Positions 33,361 through 42,009 of a stretch of DNA of 64,000 nt are shown piece after piece (the first letter of the stretch is position 1; every line of letters starts with the position of its first letter). The position numbers and the translations under genes were made by a program. The stretch is taken from contig JBBSFH010000012.1 in the NCBI GenBank assembly GCA_038238915.1, forward strand, positions 32,167 through 96,166, given 5' to 3'. The notes under the pieces are model-generated. The model was not told the DNA's origin. It searched no databases and was given only the letters and a program-made list of their open reading frames with translations. The stretch is from JAVVHE01 sp038238915 (GTDB lineage Bacteria; Pseudomonadota; Alphaproteobacteria; Sphingomonadales; Sphingomonadaceae).

Positions 33361-35112
33361 ATGGCCATCACCCCGCCGCCTGGCCGCGCACCGCTCGGCC
33401 TGCCCACGATCGGCGATCTTGCCGCGACGCTGCATTTCGCGCCCGAGCAGGGGCATATCTGGCTGGCGGGCCGCCGCATGGTCCTCGTCCACGCGCGCAC
33501 GATGGGCGACGTGCGCCGCGAGGTGGTAAACGCGGTCGGCTACGACCGCGCGCGGGCGATCTTCACGCGGCAGGGCTATGAAGCGGGCGCGATGGACGCC
33601 GAGATCGCGGCCAAGCTGCGCCGGGGCGACAGCGTGTTCGACGCTTTCTCGATCGGCCCGCAGCTCCACGCACTCGAAGGCGCGGTGCTGGTCGAGCCGC
33701 TCGCGTTCGAGATCGATGTAGAGAAAGGGCGTTTCTTCGCCGAATATCGGTGGCGGCACTCGTCCGAGTGCAGCGCGCATGTCGATGCGTTCGGCGTCGG
33801 CCATCTGCCCGGCGGGTGGGCGCAGATCGGATACGCGAGCGGGTTTGCCAGCGTCTATCTCGGCCGCCCGATCGTCTACCGCGAGACCGAATGCGTCGCG
33901 ATGGGGCACGAGAATTGCCGCATCACCGGCAAGCCCGCCGAAGACTGGGCGGACGCCGGGCAGGATTTGCGTTACATGCGCTCCGAGCAACTGACCGCGA
34001 TGGTCGAAGCCCCGCGCCCGACCACCGCCGCGCGCGCCGCCACCGCTCCGAAGGCTGACCGCCATCGCATCGTGGGTGCCTCCTCGGGCTTCAACGTCGC
34101 CTTCGACATGCTGCGCGGCGTCGCGGATACGGACGCGGTCGTGCTCTTCCACGGCGAGACCGGCGTGGGCAAGGAGATGTTCGCGCGCAACCTGCACGCG
34201 ATGGGGCGGCGCGCGGCGCAGGCTTTCGTCGCGGTCAATTGCGCCGCCATCCCCGAAAGCCTGATCGAGGCCGAGCTGTTCGGCGTCGAGAAGGGCGCGT
34301 TCACCGGCGCTGCCACGTCGCGGCTCGGCCGGTTCGAGCGCGCGGAGAAAGGGACGCTTTTCCTCGACGAGATCGCGTGCCTGTCGCTCGCCGCGCAGGC
34401 GAAGCTGCTGCGCGCGCTTCAGGAAGGCGAGATCGAGCGCGTCGGGGACAGTCGAAGCCGCACGGTGGACGTGCGGCTGGTCGCGGCGACCAACCTCGAT
34501 CTGCGCGCGGCGGTGGCGGAGGGGTCGTTCCGCGCGGACCTGTTCTACCGGCTGAACGTCTTCCCGCTGCGCATCCCGCCGCTGCGCGACCGGCGCGCGG
34601 ACATTCCGCTGCTGATCGATCATTTCCTCGACATCTATCGCGTCCGCCACGGCCGCCAGGTGACCGGCTTCGACGAAAAGGCGTTGTCCGCGATGCTGAG
34701 CTACGACTGGCCGGGTAACGTGCGCGAGCTGGAGAACATTATCGAGCGCGGCGTGATCCTCGGCCGCGACGGCGAGCCGCTTCGGCTCCACCACCTGTTC
34801 ACCAGCGGCGAAAAGCTGGGCGAGCAGCGCTTCGAGCTTGGCGCGGACGGCCATGTCCGCGCCGCGGGCGAGGCGGTGCCCGGCACGGCGCGCGCGGGGG
34901 CGGTGGGGGCGCTGCTGGACGCGGGCACCCCGCTCGCCGAGGTGGAGGGCGCGATGCTGGCGGAGGCGCTGGCGCGCGCCGCAGGCAACCGCTCGGCGGC
35001 GGCACGGCTCGTGGGCTTGTCGCGCGCGCAGTTCAACTATCGGCTGGCACAGAGCGGGACCATGGCAGAGGGACGTCGGTTATCCGACGCTGATCATCGT
35101 GGGGGTGTGTGA
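33361..35112 (+). CDS. Sigma-54-dependent aromatic-responsive activator (XylR/DmpR/MopR type)
   Basis: A 583-residue regulator. Residues 22-205 form the XylR_N/V4R sensor; 215-460 the AAA+ domain with GETGVGKE, the sigma-54 contact loop GAFTGA and LFLDEIACLS; the last 60 residues contain a Fis-type helix-turn-helix (NRSAAARLVGLSRAQFNYRL). In the phenol sensor MopR the substrate contacts H106 and W134 and the zinc ligands C155, E178, C181 and C189 are known; here H103, W131, E175, C178 and C186 align with a constant offset of 3, but position 152 is Gly, not Cys. ATG 33361 has CGGAGG in front. It should activate the two flanking sigma-54 promoters. Confidence 0.9.
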   Translation: MAITPPPGRAPLGLPTIGDLAATLHFAPEQGHIWLAGRRMVLVHARTMGDVRREVVNAVGYDRARAIFTRQGYEAGAMDAEIAAKLRRGDSVFDAFSIGPQLHALEGAVLVEPLAFEIDVEKGRFFAEYRWRHSSECSAHVDAFGVGHLPGGWAQIGYASGFASVYLGRPIVYRETECVAMGHENCRITGKPAEDWADAGQDLRYMRSEQLTAMVEAPRPTTAARAATAPKADRHRIVGASSGFNVAFDMLRGVADTDAVVLFHGETGVGKEMFARNLHAMGRRAAQAFVAVNCAAIPESLIEAELFGVEKGAFTGAATSRLGRFERAEKGTLFLDEIACLSLAAQAKLLRALQEGEIERVGDSRSRTVDVRLVAATNLDLRAAVAEGSFRADLFYRLNVFPLRIPPLRDRRADIPLLIDHFLDIYRVRHGRQVTGFDEKALSAMLSYDWPGNVRELENIIERGVILGRDGEPLRLHHLFTSGEKLGEQRFELGADGHVRAAGEAVPGTARAGAVGALLDAGTPLAEVEGAMLAEALARAAGNRSAAARLVGLSRAQFNYRLAQSGTMAEGRRLSDADHRGGV

Positions 35113-35174
35113 TTGCGTGCAGTCCGAGGCGGGTCCGCTATTGGTGCGCGCTTGAACACGCGCTTCGCATCTGG

Positions 35175-35191
35175 TTGGCACGATCGTTGCT
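35175..35191 (+). promoter_or_regulatory. Sigma-54 (-24/-12) promoter for the aldehyde dehydrogenase
   Basis: TTGGCACGATCGTTGCT fits the consensus YTGGCACGRNNNTTGCW at every fixed position. The predicted start site is near 35203, about 20 bases before the ATG at 35222. It is 62 bases after the stop codon of the sigma-54 activator. Confidence 0.85.
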
Positions 35192-35221
35192 GTGTTTGCT
35201 GAAAACACCAAGGGGAGTGCC

Positions 35222-36670
35222 ATGCTGACCAGCCTGCTGATCGGGAACGAGGATGTGCCTGCGGAAGGCGCGGCGACGTTCGAACGCCGCTCGCCGTTAA
35301 CCGGCGAAGTCGCAACCCAAGCCGCTGCCGCCAGCATCGCCGACGCGCGCCGCGCTGCCGATGCGGCCGCCGCTGCCTTGCCGGCGTGGGCGGGGCTGGG
35401 TCCGAACGCGCGTCGGACCGCTCTGCTCGCCGCTGCCGATGCACTCGCCGCGCGCTCCTCCGCCTTTGCCAAGGCCATGGCTGACGAGACTGGCGCGACC
35501 GTCGCCTGGGCCGGGTTCAACGTCCACCTCGCCGCGCAAATGCTGCGCGAGGCGGCCGCGCTCACCACGCAGGTGGGCGGCGAGACGATCCCGTCCGATC
35601 GGCCCGGCTGCCTTGCGATGTCGATCCGTCAGCCTGCGGGTGTGGTGCTCGGCATCGCGCCGTGGAATGCGCCGATGATCCTCGGCGTGCGCGCCATCGC
35701 CACCCCGCTCGCGTGCGGGTGTACCGTGGTCCTCAAAGCGTCCGAACTGTGCCCACGCACGCACCTGCTGATCGGCGAGGCGATGCGCGACGCGGGATTA
35801 CCGCCGGGCGTAGTCAACGTGATCACCAACGCACCAGCCGACGCCGGTGCGATCGTCGAAGCACTGGTGCGACACAAGGCGGTGCGGCGGGTGAACTTTA
35901 CGGGCTCGACGCGCGTGGGCCGCATCATCGCGCGGCTGTGCGCGGACGAGCTCAAGCCCGCGTTACTGGAACTGGGCGGCAAGGCACCGTTCCTCGTACT
36001 CGACGACGCCGATCTGGACGAGGCAGTCGCGGCGGCAGCGTTCGGCGCGTATATGAACTCGGGCCAGATCTGTATGTCGACCGAGCGGATCATCGTCGAC
36101 CGCAAGGTTGCCGACGCCTTCGCCGCGAAGTTCGCTGCCAAGGTGGCGACGCTCAAAGCTGCCGACCCGAGGACCGGGCCGACCGCGCTGGGCTCGGTCG
36201 TCGACCACGGCGCTGCGGACGCGATCGAAGCGTTGATCGCCGACGCGGTCGCGAAGGGCGCGACCCTCCACCGCGCGGCCGATCCGGCGGGGACACTGCT
36301 GTCCGCTGCCGTGCTCGACCATGTCACGCCCGCGATGGCGATCTACGCCGAGGAAAGCTTCGGCCCTGTTACCTCGATCGTGCGGGTGGACGGCGACGAG
36401 GAGGCGATCCGGGTGGCGAACGACACCGATTACGGCCTGACCTCCGCGGTGTTCACGCGTGACATCGCACGCGGCTTGCGGATCGCGGCGCAAATTCAGG
36501 CGGGCATGTGCCACATCAACGGCCCTACCGTGCACGACGAGGCGCAGATGCCGTTCGGCGGAACCAAGTCCTCGGGCTATGGCCGCTTCGGCGGCAAAGC
36601 AGGCATCTGCGAGTTCACCGAACTGCGCTGGATCACGATCGACACCCAGCCGGGCCACTTCCCAATCTGA
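35222..36670 (+). CDS. Aromatic aldehyde dehydrogenase (salicylaldehyde/vanillin type)
   Basis: A 482-residue NAD(P)-dependent aldehyde dehydrogenase. IAPWNAPMILGVRAIATPLACG and VVLKASELCPRTHLLIG bind cofactor; Glu in LELGGKAP and the nucleophile Cys in MNSGQICMSTERI are the catalytic pair; MPFGGTKSSGYGRFGGKAGI closes the domain. GETIPSDRPGCLAMSIRQPAGVV and the short N-terminus place it with salicylaldehyde, benzaldehyde and vanillin dehydrogenases (NahF-like), which oxidise aromatic aldehydes to acids. Start 35222 with AAGGGGAG upstream. It is the target of the sigma-54 promoter at 35175. Confidence 0.92.
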   Translation: MLTSLLIGNEDVPAEGAATFERRSPLTGEVATQAAAASIADARRAADAAAAALPAWAGLGPNARRTALLAAADALAARSSAFAKAMADETGATVAWAGFNVHLAAQMLREAAALTTQVGGETIPSDRPGCLAMSIRQPAGVVLGIAPWNAPMILGVRAIATPLACGCTVVLKASELCPRTHLLIGEAMRDAGLPPGVVNVITNAPADAGAIVEALVRHKAVRRVNFTGSTRVGRIIARLCADELKPALLELGGKAPFLVLDDADLDEAVAAAAFGAYMNSGQICMSTERIIVDRKVADAFAAKFAAKVATLKAADPRTGPTALGSVVDHGAADAIEALIADAVAKGATLHRAADPAGTLLSAAVLDHVTPAMAIYAEESFGPVTSIVRVDGDEEAIRVANDTDYGLTSAVFTRDIARGLRIAAQIQAGMCHINGPTVHDEAQMPFGGTKSSGYGRFGGKAGICEFTELRWITIDTQPGHFPI

Positions 36671-36693
36671 AAGGTTTGATCTCCAAGGTCAGC

Positions 36694-38745
36694 TCATGGA
36701 GTGGGCGGGGTGGCTGCGGGCACAGGCTCGCCACCGTGCCGCGCGAACCACGCGAGAATATATTGCGTCTTGGCGATCAACTGGCTTGGCCGCGTTACCA
36801 GCGCATGGCCAATATCGGGCACGCGCACCATCGCGGTATCGACACCGGCGAGCTTGAGCGCGGCATAATATTGTTCGGTCTCGCTGATCGGGGTGCGATA
36901 ATCGACCTCGCCATCGAGCAGCATCGTCGGTGTCTTGACGTTGCCAACATACGCCAGCGGCGATCGCCGCCAATATTCGGCCTGCGCGCCGGGCTCCCAA
37001 GGTGCTTTGCCAAGCCAGTAAGGCATGATGATCGCGCCCTCGTCGGCAGTCAGCACCCAACTCGTCCAGTTGATGACCGGCTTGGCGACCACTGCAGCCT
37101 TGAAGCGATTGGTGTGCCCAACGATCCACGCCGTGAGAACACCACCGCCCGAGCCGCCGCTGACGAATAGCCGGTTCGGATCGATGAAGCCCTTGGTAAT
37201 CGCCGCATCGACCACCGCCATCAGGTCGCCATAGTCCGGCCCGGGATAATTCTTGTCGATCGCGTTGGCGTAAGCCTCGCCATAGGAGGTCGAGCCGCGC
37301 GGGTTGGCATAGACCACCACATAGCCCGCCGCCGCATAGGCCTGCATCTCGACCGAATAGCGCCAGCCGTAGTTGGTGAACGGACCGCCATGGATTTCGA
37401 GCAGCAGCGGGTATTTCTTTGCCGGATCGAAACCGGGCGGGGTGACGATCCACGCGCCGACCGCCGTGCCGTCGCTCGATCGCACCGGTAGCGGCTCGAC
37501 GTGGCCGAGCGTGCGATAGGGCAGGAAATTGTCGTTCAGGTGGGTGAGACGATGCGTCCCGCGCACCTCGAGCACAGCAACATCGGCGGGATGCGCGGGA
37601 TCGGTGACGTTCATCGCCACCGCGCCACTGCGGCCGACGCTGAAGCTCTCGCCGCCGTAGGGCCGCCCGGGGTCTTCGCCACCAAGCCCGCTCGCCACCT
37701 CGCGCCAGCGTCCATCGAGCGTCGCCAGGCCGAGCTTGCCCGTACCCTGATCGTCGTAGGCGAAGTAGATCGCGCGGCCATCCGGGCGCCAGCGAGGTGC
37801 GTTCGCGTCCCGATCGAGCCCGCTCAGCAGCTCGCGGCGGCCTGATCCGTCCACGCTCATCACGTAAAGGCGAACGCGCTCGTTTCCGCGATAATGATCG
37901 TCGTAGCCGGTGAACGCGATCAGACGGCCATCGGGCGAAACCGCAGGCTGGCTATCGGGTCCGAAGCGCTGCGTGAGCGCGGTGAGGGTGCCGGTCTGCA
38001 GATCGGCGGCGTACAGGTCCGGATCGGGCTTGGTATCGTGGCCGGGCTTACGATCGCCGCTGAAGATCAGACGACGGCCATCGGGCGTCCATTCGGCGCG
38101 ACTGTCATCATCGAACGCTCCACTGGTGATACGCCGGGGAGCGCCGCCCTCGGCGGACACGACGAACAGGTGCGTGTGCCCCTGTTCGAGATAGCCGCCT
38201 CCGTCCGCGCGGTAGACGAGGCGATCGATGACCTTGGGCGGGCTGGCCCAGGTTGCGCCCTTCGGCGGCACCGGCATCGGTGCGAAGGGCTTGGGCTGAT
38301 CGGGCTCGAACAGGGTGAAGGCGAGGCGCTTGCCATCGGGGGACCAGCTGATCTCGCCGGGAGCCTGGGTGAGGTTGGTGACGCGCGCGGTCGCGCCGCT
38401 GTCCATCCAGCGCACGAGGATCTGTGCATCGCGATCGACCGCCGAGACGAAGGCAAGCCGCGTCCCATCGGGAGACCAGCGCGGCTGCGAATAGCTCGCC
38501 GTGCCCGATACCGCCGGACGCGTGGCACCCGTGCGCGTATCGACGAGCCAGATGTTCGAGCGCGCACGATCGGTGGCAATATCGAAGCTGCGCCGCACGA
38601 AGGCGACCGTGCGGCCATCGGGGCTGATCTGGGGATCGGCCGCATATTCCAGATCGAACACGTCGATCGGCGCGAGCGGGGTATGGGGCTGCGCGTGCGC
38701 CACTCCCGACGCCAGCATGGCCGCGATCACTGCTATCCTGCGCAT
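36694..38745 (-). CDS. S9 family serine peptidase (acylaminoacyl/dipeptidyl-peptidase type)
   Basis: A 683-residue exported oligopeptidase. A signal peptide (AVIAAMLASGVAHAQ) precedes a seven-bladed propeller with repeated SPDG-type blades (QISPDGRTVAFVRR, RWSPDGTRLAFVS, SWSPDGKRLAFT, AVSPDGRLIAFTG). The C-terminal alpha/beta hydrolase carries YANPRGSTSYGEAY, the nucleophile in VSGGSGGGVLT, Asp in LLDGEVDYRTP and His in PDIGHAL. The start at 38745 gives the signal peptide; 38787 would bury it. The enzyme likely digests short peptides in the periplasm. Confidence 0.92.
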   Translation of the reverse strand: MRRIAVIAAMLASGVAHAQPHTPLAPIDVFDLEYAADPQISPDGRTVAFVRRSFDIATDRARSNIWLVDTRTGATRPAVSGTASYSQPRWSPDGTRLAFVSAVDRDAQILVRWMDSGATARVTNLTQAPGEISWSPDGKRLAFTLFEPDQPKPFAPMPVPPKGATWASPPKVIDRLVYRADGGGYLEQGHTHLFVVSAEGGAPRRITSGAFDDDSRAEWTPDGRRLIFSGDRKPGHDTKPDPDLYAADLQTGTLTALTQRFGPDSQPAVSPDGRLIAFTGYDDHYRGNERVRLYVMSVDGSGRRELLSGLDRDANAPRWRPDGRAIYFAYDDQGTGKLGLATLDGRWREVASGLGGEDPGRPYGGESFSVGRSGAVAMNVTDPAHPADVAVLEVRGTHRLTHLNDNFLPYRTLGHVEPLPVRSSDGTAVGAWIVTPPGFDPAKKYPLLLEIHGGPFTNYGWRYSVEMQAYAAAGYVVVYANPRGSTSYGEAYANAIDKNYPGPDYGDLMAVVDAAITKGFIDPNRLFVSGGSGGGVLTAWIVGHTNRFKAAVVAKPVINWTSWVLTADEGAIIMPYWLGKAPWEPGAQAEYWRRSPLAYVGNVKTPTMLLDGEVDYRTPISETEQYYAALKLAGVDTAMVRVPDIGHALVTRPSQLIAKTQYILAWFARHGGEPVPAATPPTP

Positions 38746-38833
38746 CCTGCCGTCCCTCTGCGTGCTTGGGCGCACCGTGCCCGGCACTGGCGGTCACGAC
38801 AAGGGAGCGAAGGTTGACGACGGCCTCGTCCGA

Positions 38834-40165
38834 TCACCGCGATCGGCGAGGCCGAGCACGCAGACGCACCAGTGCGGCCGCGCCGAGGCCGAACAGCGCC
38901 AGCGCGGCGGGTTCGGGGACCGGGGCGAATGCGCCCTGGGCAAGCGCGTAGCGGCCAACATCATAGCCCGAGGTCAGCCCCGCCGAGCCATCGAAGCTCC
39001 AGTGGATGCCGCCCCAGATGCGGCTGTTGGCGGCATCGAGCGCGGCTGCGTCGTAGCTGGACCAGCACCGGTCGCCGACGACGTCGGTCAGGCAGAAGCC
39101 CGTGCTCGTTCCGAAGACCGAGTTCAGGATGGCGGCGGCCGCGCCCGCATTTTCGGCGTGGGCGGAGGTGTAGGACGGGAAGGGCGGCGTGAACAGCAAA
39201 GGCTGCCATGCGGGGTCGGCGTCCGTCGCGGGATTGCCGTCGGTGTCGGCGAGCTGGATCGCGGTCACCGGACGCCAGAAATCGTGATAATATTTCGTGT
39301 TGAACACCGAGATGATCGCGTCCGCCTGTGCCACACTCAGCCGGGCGAACAGCTGGGCGTTCTGGAGCGTGGTCAGCCCCTGCGCCTGCGAGCCCGCGAT
39401 TGCGGCCTGCGCCCACGGTGCGCCACCGGTATCCGCCGCCCAGAAATTCGCGCTGAACGTCTGGTCGGCGGTGCGCGAGCCGCTCGTGGCTGAGCCGATC
39501 TCCTTTGAAGCGTTGAACGCCGCCGTATATTCGGCGCTTGTGAGCGCGGGAGGAGGGCCGGGACGGAACTGATCGCCCGACGCAAGCAGCCAGGGCGTGC
39601 TCGCGCCCCATTGGCTATCGACCGCCGGGATGAAGATCGGCGGCGTGGGTGCCCAGTGACCGGGAAGGCCAGTGGGCGTGTAGGGGACGTTGGCAAACGA
39701 GCCGTCGCTGGCGCGGTTGGCAAGCGCGGCGGCGGCGTATGCCCCGCCAGTTGCGATCCCTTTGGTCTTGGCCGTGCCGTTCGGCACGAGGGCCAGGCTG
39801 GCGGTCAGCGCCGCATCGTAAGTTGCCGCATTACCCGGATCGAGCGCGACGAGCGCGTTGTGCGCCGCCACCGAAGCCGCTGCGCGCGTATCGCCGCCCG
39901 CCGAGACGAGGTGGCCGAGGTAGTTCCTGTTCTTGTAACCCACGGTTGCGTTCACCGCGTCGTGGATCGCGGTATCGACGATCGCATAGGCGCGGCCCGT
40001 GGGTTCGGGCGGTCCGAAAAGTGTCTGGACGAGAAGCTGGTTCCAGTAGAGGACCGGATCGCCGCTGACGGGAACCGGGGCGGCTGCGGCAGGCAGAGCG
40101 GTGCCAAGCAGAAGGGCGGCAGCGAGCCAGTGCACGCGCGAATGGAGGGTGGACCGAGATTGCAT
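38834..40165 (-). CDS. Vanadium-dependent haloperoxidase-type phosphatase-fold protein with PEP-CTERM anchor
   Basis: A 443-residue exported protein. Signal peptide (HWLAAALLLGTALPAAA) is followed by a helical PAP2/vanadium-chloroperoxidase-like domain: YYHDFWRPVTAIQ, FPSYTSAHAENAGAAAAIL and SRIWGGIHWSFDG supply the Arg and two His expected to hold vanadate or phosphate. The C-terminus is VPEPAALALFGLGAAALVRLRARPRRSR, a PEP-CTERM sorting signal (PEP motif, hydrophobic helix, basic end), implying exosortase processing; no exosortase is in the window. Halogenating activity is not proven by motif alone. ATG 40165 is the best start. Confidence 0.85.
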   Translation of the reverse strand: MQSRSTLHSRVHWLAAALLLGTALPAAAAPVPVSGDPVLYWNQLLVQTLFGPPEPTGRAYAIVDTAIHDAVNATVGYKNRNYLGHLVSAGGDTRAAASVAAHNALVALDPGNAATYDAALTASLALVPNGTAKTKGIATGGAYAAAALANRASDGSFANVPYTPTGLPGHWAPTPPIFIPAVDSQWGASTPWLLASGDQFRPGPPPALTSAEYTAAFNASKEIGSATSGSRTADQTFSANFWAADTGGAPWAQAAIAGSQAQGLTTLQNAQLFARLSVAQADAIISVFNTKYYHDFWRPVTAIQLADTDGNPATDADPAWQPLLFTPPFPSYTSAHAENAGAAAAILNSVFGTSTGFCLTDVVGDRCWSSYDAAALDAANSRIWGGIHWSFDGSAGLTSGYDVGRYALAQGAFAPVPEPAALALFGLGAAALVRLRARPRRSR

Positions 40166-40262
40166 GAACGTTCTCCCTGTTTGGCGACGTGGCCGTGAAG
40201 GCCTTTTCGTCGCATCGGCGGGATAGGCGCGATTCATCGTTGGCCGCGCGTCAAACCCGCCG

Positions 40263-41807
40263 TTAACGCTGGATTGACGCGCTTTTGACGGTGCCGCATT
40301 TCCACTGGAGTTTGGGATCGCGGCAAATGTCCGGCCAGTGGCCGGTGCTGACCCAGTAATCCCACAACCCCGCGCGGCGGGCGGCGGCGGGGAAGCGCGG
40401 GCTGAGCAGCATGGGATTGGGCTGGGGCATAGCGAAGAAGGCGGAGGCGACCGGGAACCGCTCGGCGAGCGTAAGCGCCGCGTCGGTTCGGCCGAGGCTG
40501 GCGAGGGTTAGAGCCCAGATGTACGAGACGCCGGGTTGTGCTTTCGCCTGCTCGACCGCTTCCCGCGCGAGCGCTTGCGCCTTGGGGTTGTCCGGATGCT
40601 CGGCGGTTTCGATCAGACGACGAAGCTGCGCCTCCTGCGCGGATTCCATCAATCCGGGGATCCGCGCCGCACGATCGAGTAGCGCCCGCGCGCCGGCCAG
40701 ATCGCCGGTGCGGATCAGGATCGACAGACGCGACCCGACGAGCAGCGCCGACTTCGGATGCGCGGCATCTGCGGCGTCGAGGATGTCGATCGCCGCGCGC
40801 GGCTCACCAGACCATGCCAGCCGTTCGGCGAGATTGGCGGTGAGCGCCAGCGCGGCGGGACTGATGGCGACCGCGCGCCGGGCATAGACGAGGGCCTCCT
40901 CGGTGCGGCCCACCTCGCTCAGCAGTTCCGACATGAAGGAGTTCAGGAATTGCTCGTCGGGCTCGACCGCGAGGCCGTGCGCGTACATTGCCTCGGCGCG
41001 CGCGAACTCGTGCCGGAACAGCAGGCCTGTGCCAAGGCCAAGCCAGGCGGTGCCCGCGCGGGGATCGAGTTCGATCGCGCGCTTGAGTTCGCGCTCCGAT
41101 TCGATCAACGCTGCGCGCGCGACCGACGGCGGCATTTCTTCCGACGTGAGCACGAGGCCCATGCCCAGCATCGCGTGCGCGACCGGGTCGCCCGGGGCCC
41201 GCGCGACGAAGCGGCGCGTAGCGACGAGCATGTCTTCGTTGTCGTAGTTCGGCCTTGCGGGATCGATCTTGTCGCACGCGTTCATCAGCGCCGCTAAGAC
41301 TTCCGGCGCACGCTTGATTCCGCGCGGGCCGTTGAGTGCGCACGTCATCACCATGCCGAGCCGCGTGGCGATGGCGGCGGCGGCGGCGGCAAGGTCGTCG
41401 TGCGACGCCTCGCGCGTTTCGGACCACAGCAGAAGCCCGTTCCGGGTTTCCACGCGCACGCCGAGTGTTGCGGGATCGTGCGTGGCGGAGACCTGGCCAT
41501 GGACGACGAAATCGAGCGCGATGCGTTCGCCATCCACGATGATCAGCCCATCGGCTTCGGAGCGAATCTCGAACAGGCATTGCCGCAGACTGGCGCGCGC
41601 CTGATCGTGACCACGGTCGCTCCAGAGCAGCCCGATCTGTATTGCGCGGCTCGATTCATGATTCTTGGCAGATGCCAGAAAGGCGAGGAGCGCGCGGCCC
41701 TTGCGCGATCGCAACGTAAGAACTTGGCCGCCCTCGTCCAACACGGCGACATCGTCCGCCAGATGGACCCGCCAGCCCGATCGGCACGATGTCTGCGTAT
41801 CAGGCAT
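40263..41807 (-). CDS. SARP/BTAD-like winged-helix regulator with TPR repeats
   Basis: A 514-residue protein. Residues about 8-105 resemble the DNA-binding winged helix of SARP-type activators: RVHLADDVAVLDEGGQVLTLRSRKGRALLAFL, then LLWSDRGHDQARASLRQCLFEIR. A middle region (105-185) has an RHV-like strand pattern. Residues about 200-460 are tetratricopeptide-like helical pairs (AGTAWLGLGTGLLFRHEFARAEAMYAHGLAVEPDE). No enzymatic or signal-receiving domain is visible. ATG 41807 was chosen; Met 41888 would add 27 residues. It is divergent from ftsK and precedes the haloperoxidase on the same strand, which may be a target. Confidence 0.75.
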   Translation of the reverse strand: MPDTQTSCRSGWRVHLADDVAVLDEGGQVLTLRSRKGRALLAFLASAKNHESSRAIQIGLLWSDRGHDQARASLRQCLFEIRSEADGLIIVDGERIALDFVVHGQVSATHDPATLGVRVETRNGLLLWSETREASHDDLAAAAAAIATRLGMVMTCALNGPRGIKRAPEVLAALMNACDKIDPARPNYDNEDMLVATRRFVARAPGDPVAHAMLGMGLVLTSEEMPPSVARAALIESERELKRAIELDPRAGTAWLGLGTGLLFRHEFARAEAMYAHGLAVEPDEQFLNSFMSELLSEVGRTEEALVYARRAVAISPAALALTANLAERLAWSGEPRAAIDILDAADAAHPKSALLVGSRLSILIRTGDLAGARALLDRAARIPGLMESAQEAQLRRLIETAEHPDNPKAQALAREAVEQAKAQPGVSYIWALTLASLGRTDAALTLAERFPVASAFFAMPQPNPMLLSPRFPAAARRAGLWDYWVSTGHWPDICRDPKLQWKCGTVKSASIQR

Positions 41808-42009
41808 CGCCGCCCAACCCCCTTTGGATAGGCAATCAACGCACCGCACACGCGCCGAGGCAAGTCCAATTGTAAGGATTTGCGCCATCAGGCAGTCGAC
41901 CGAGACGACAAGGCCGGACGATCTCCATTCCCGCGAAGGTCTGCCGGGCTCACCCTTGACGCCGCGCTGCAGCTGATTCATGCTATGTTCGCACGGCTGG
42001 AGAGCGGGA

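Noticed and set aside
36671..36693. Terminator between the convergent aldehyde dehydrogenase and S9 peptidase genes
   Set aside because: Only 23 bases separate the stops and no stable stem is present.
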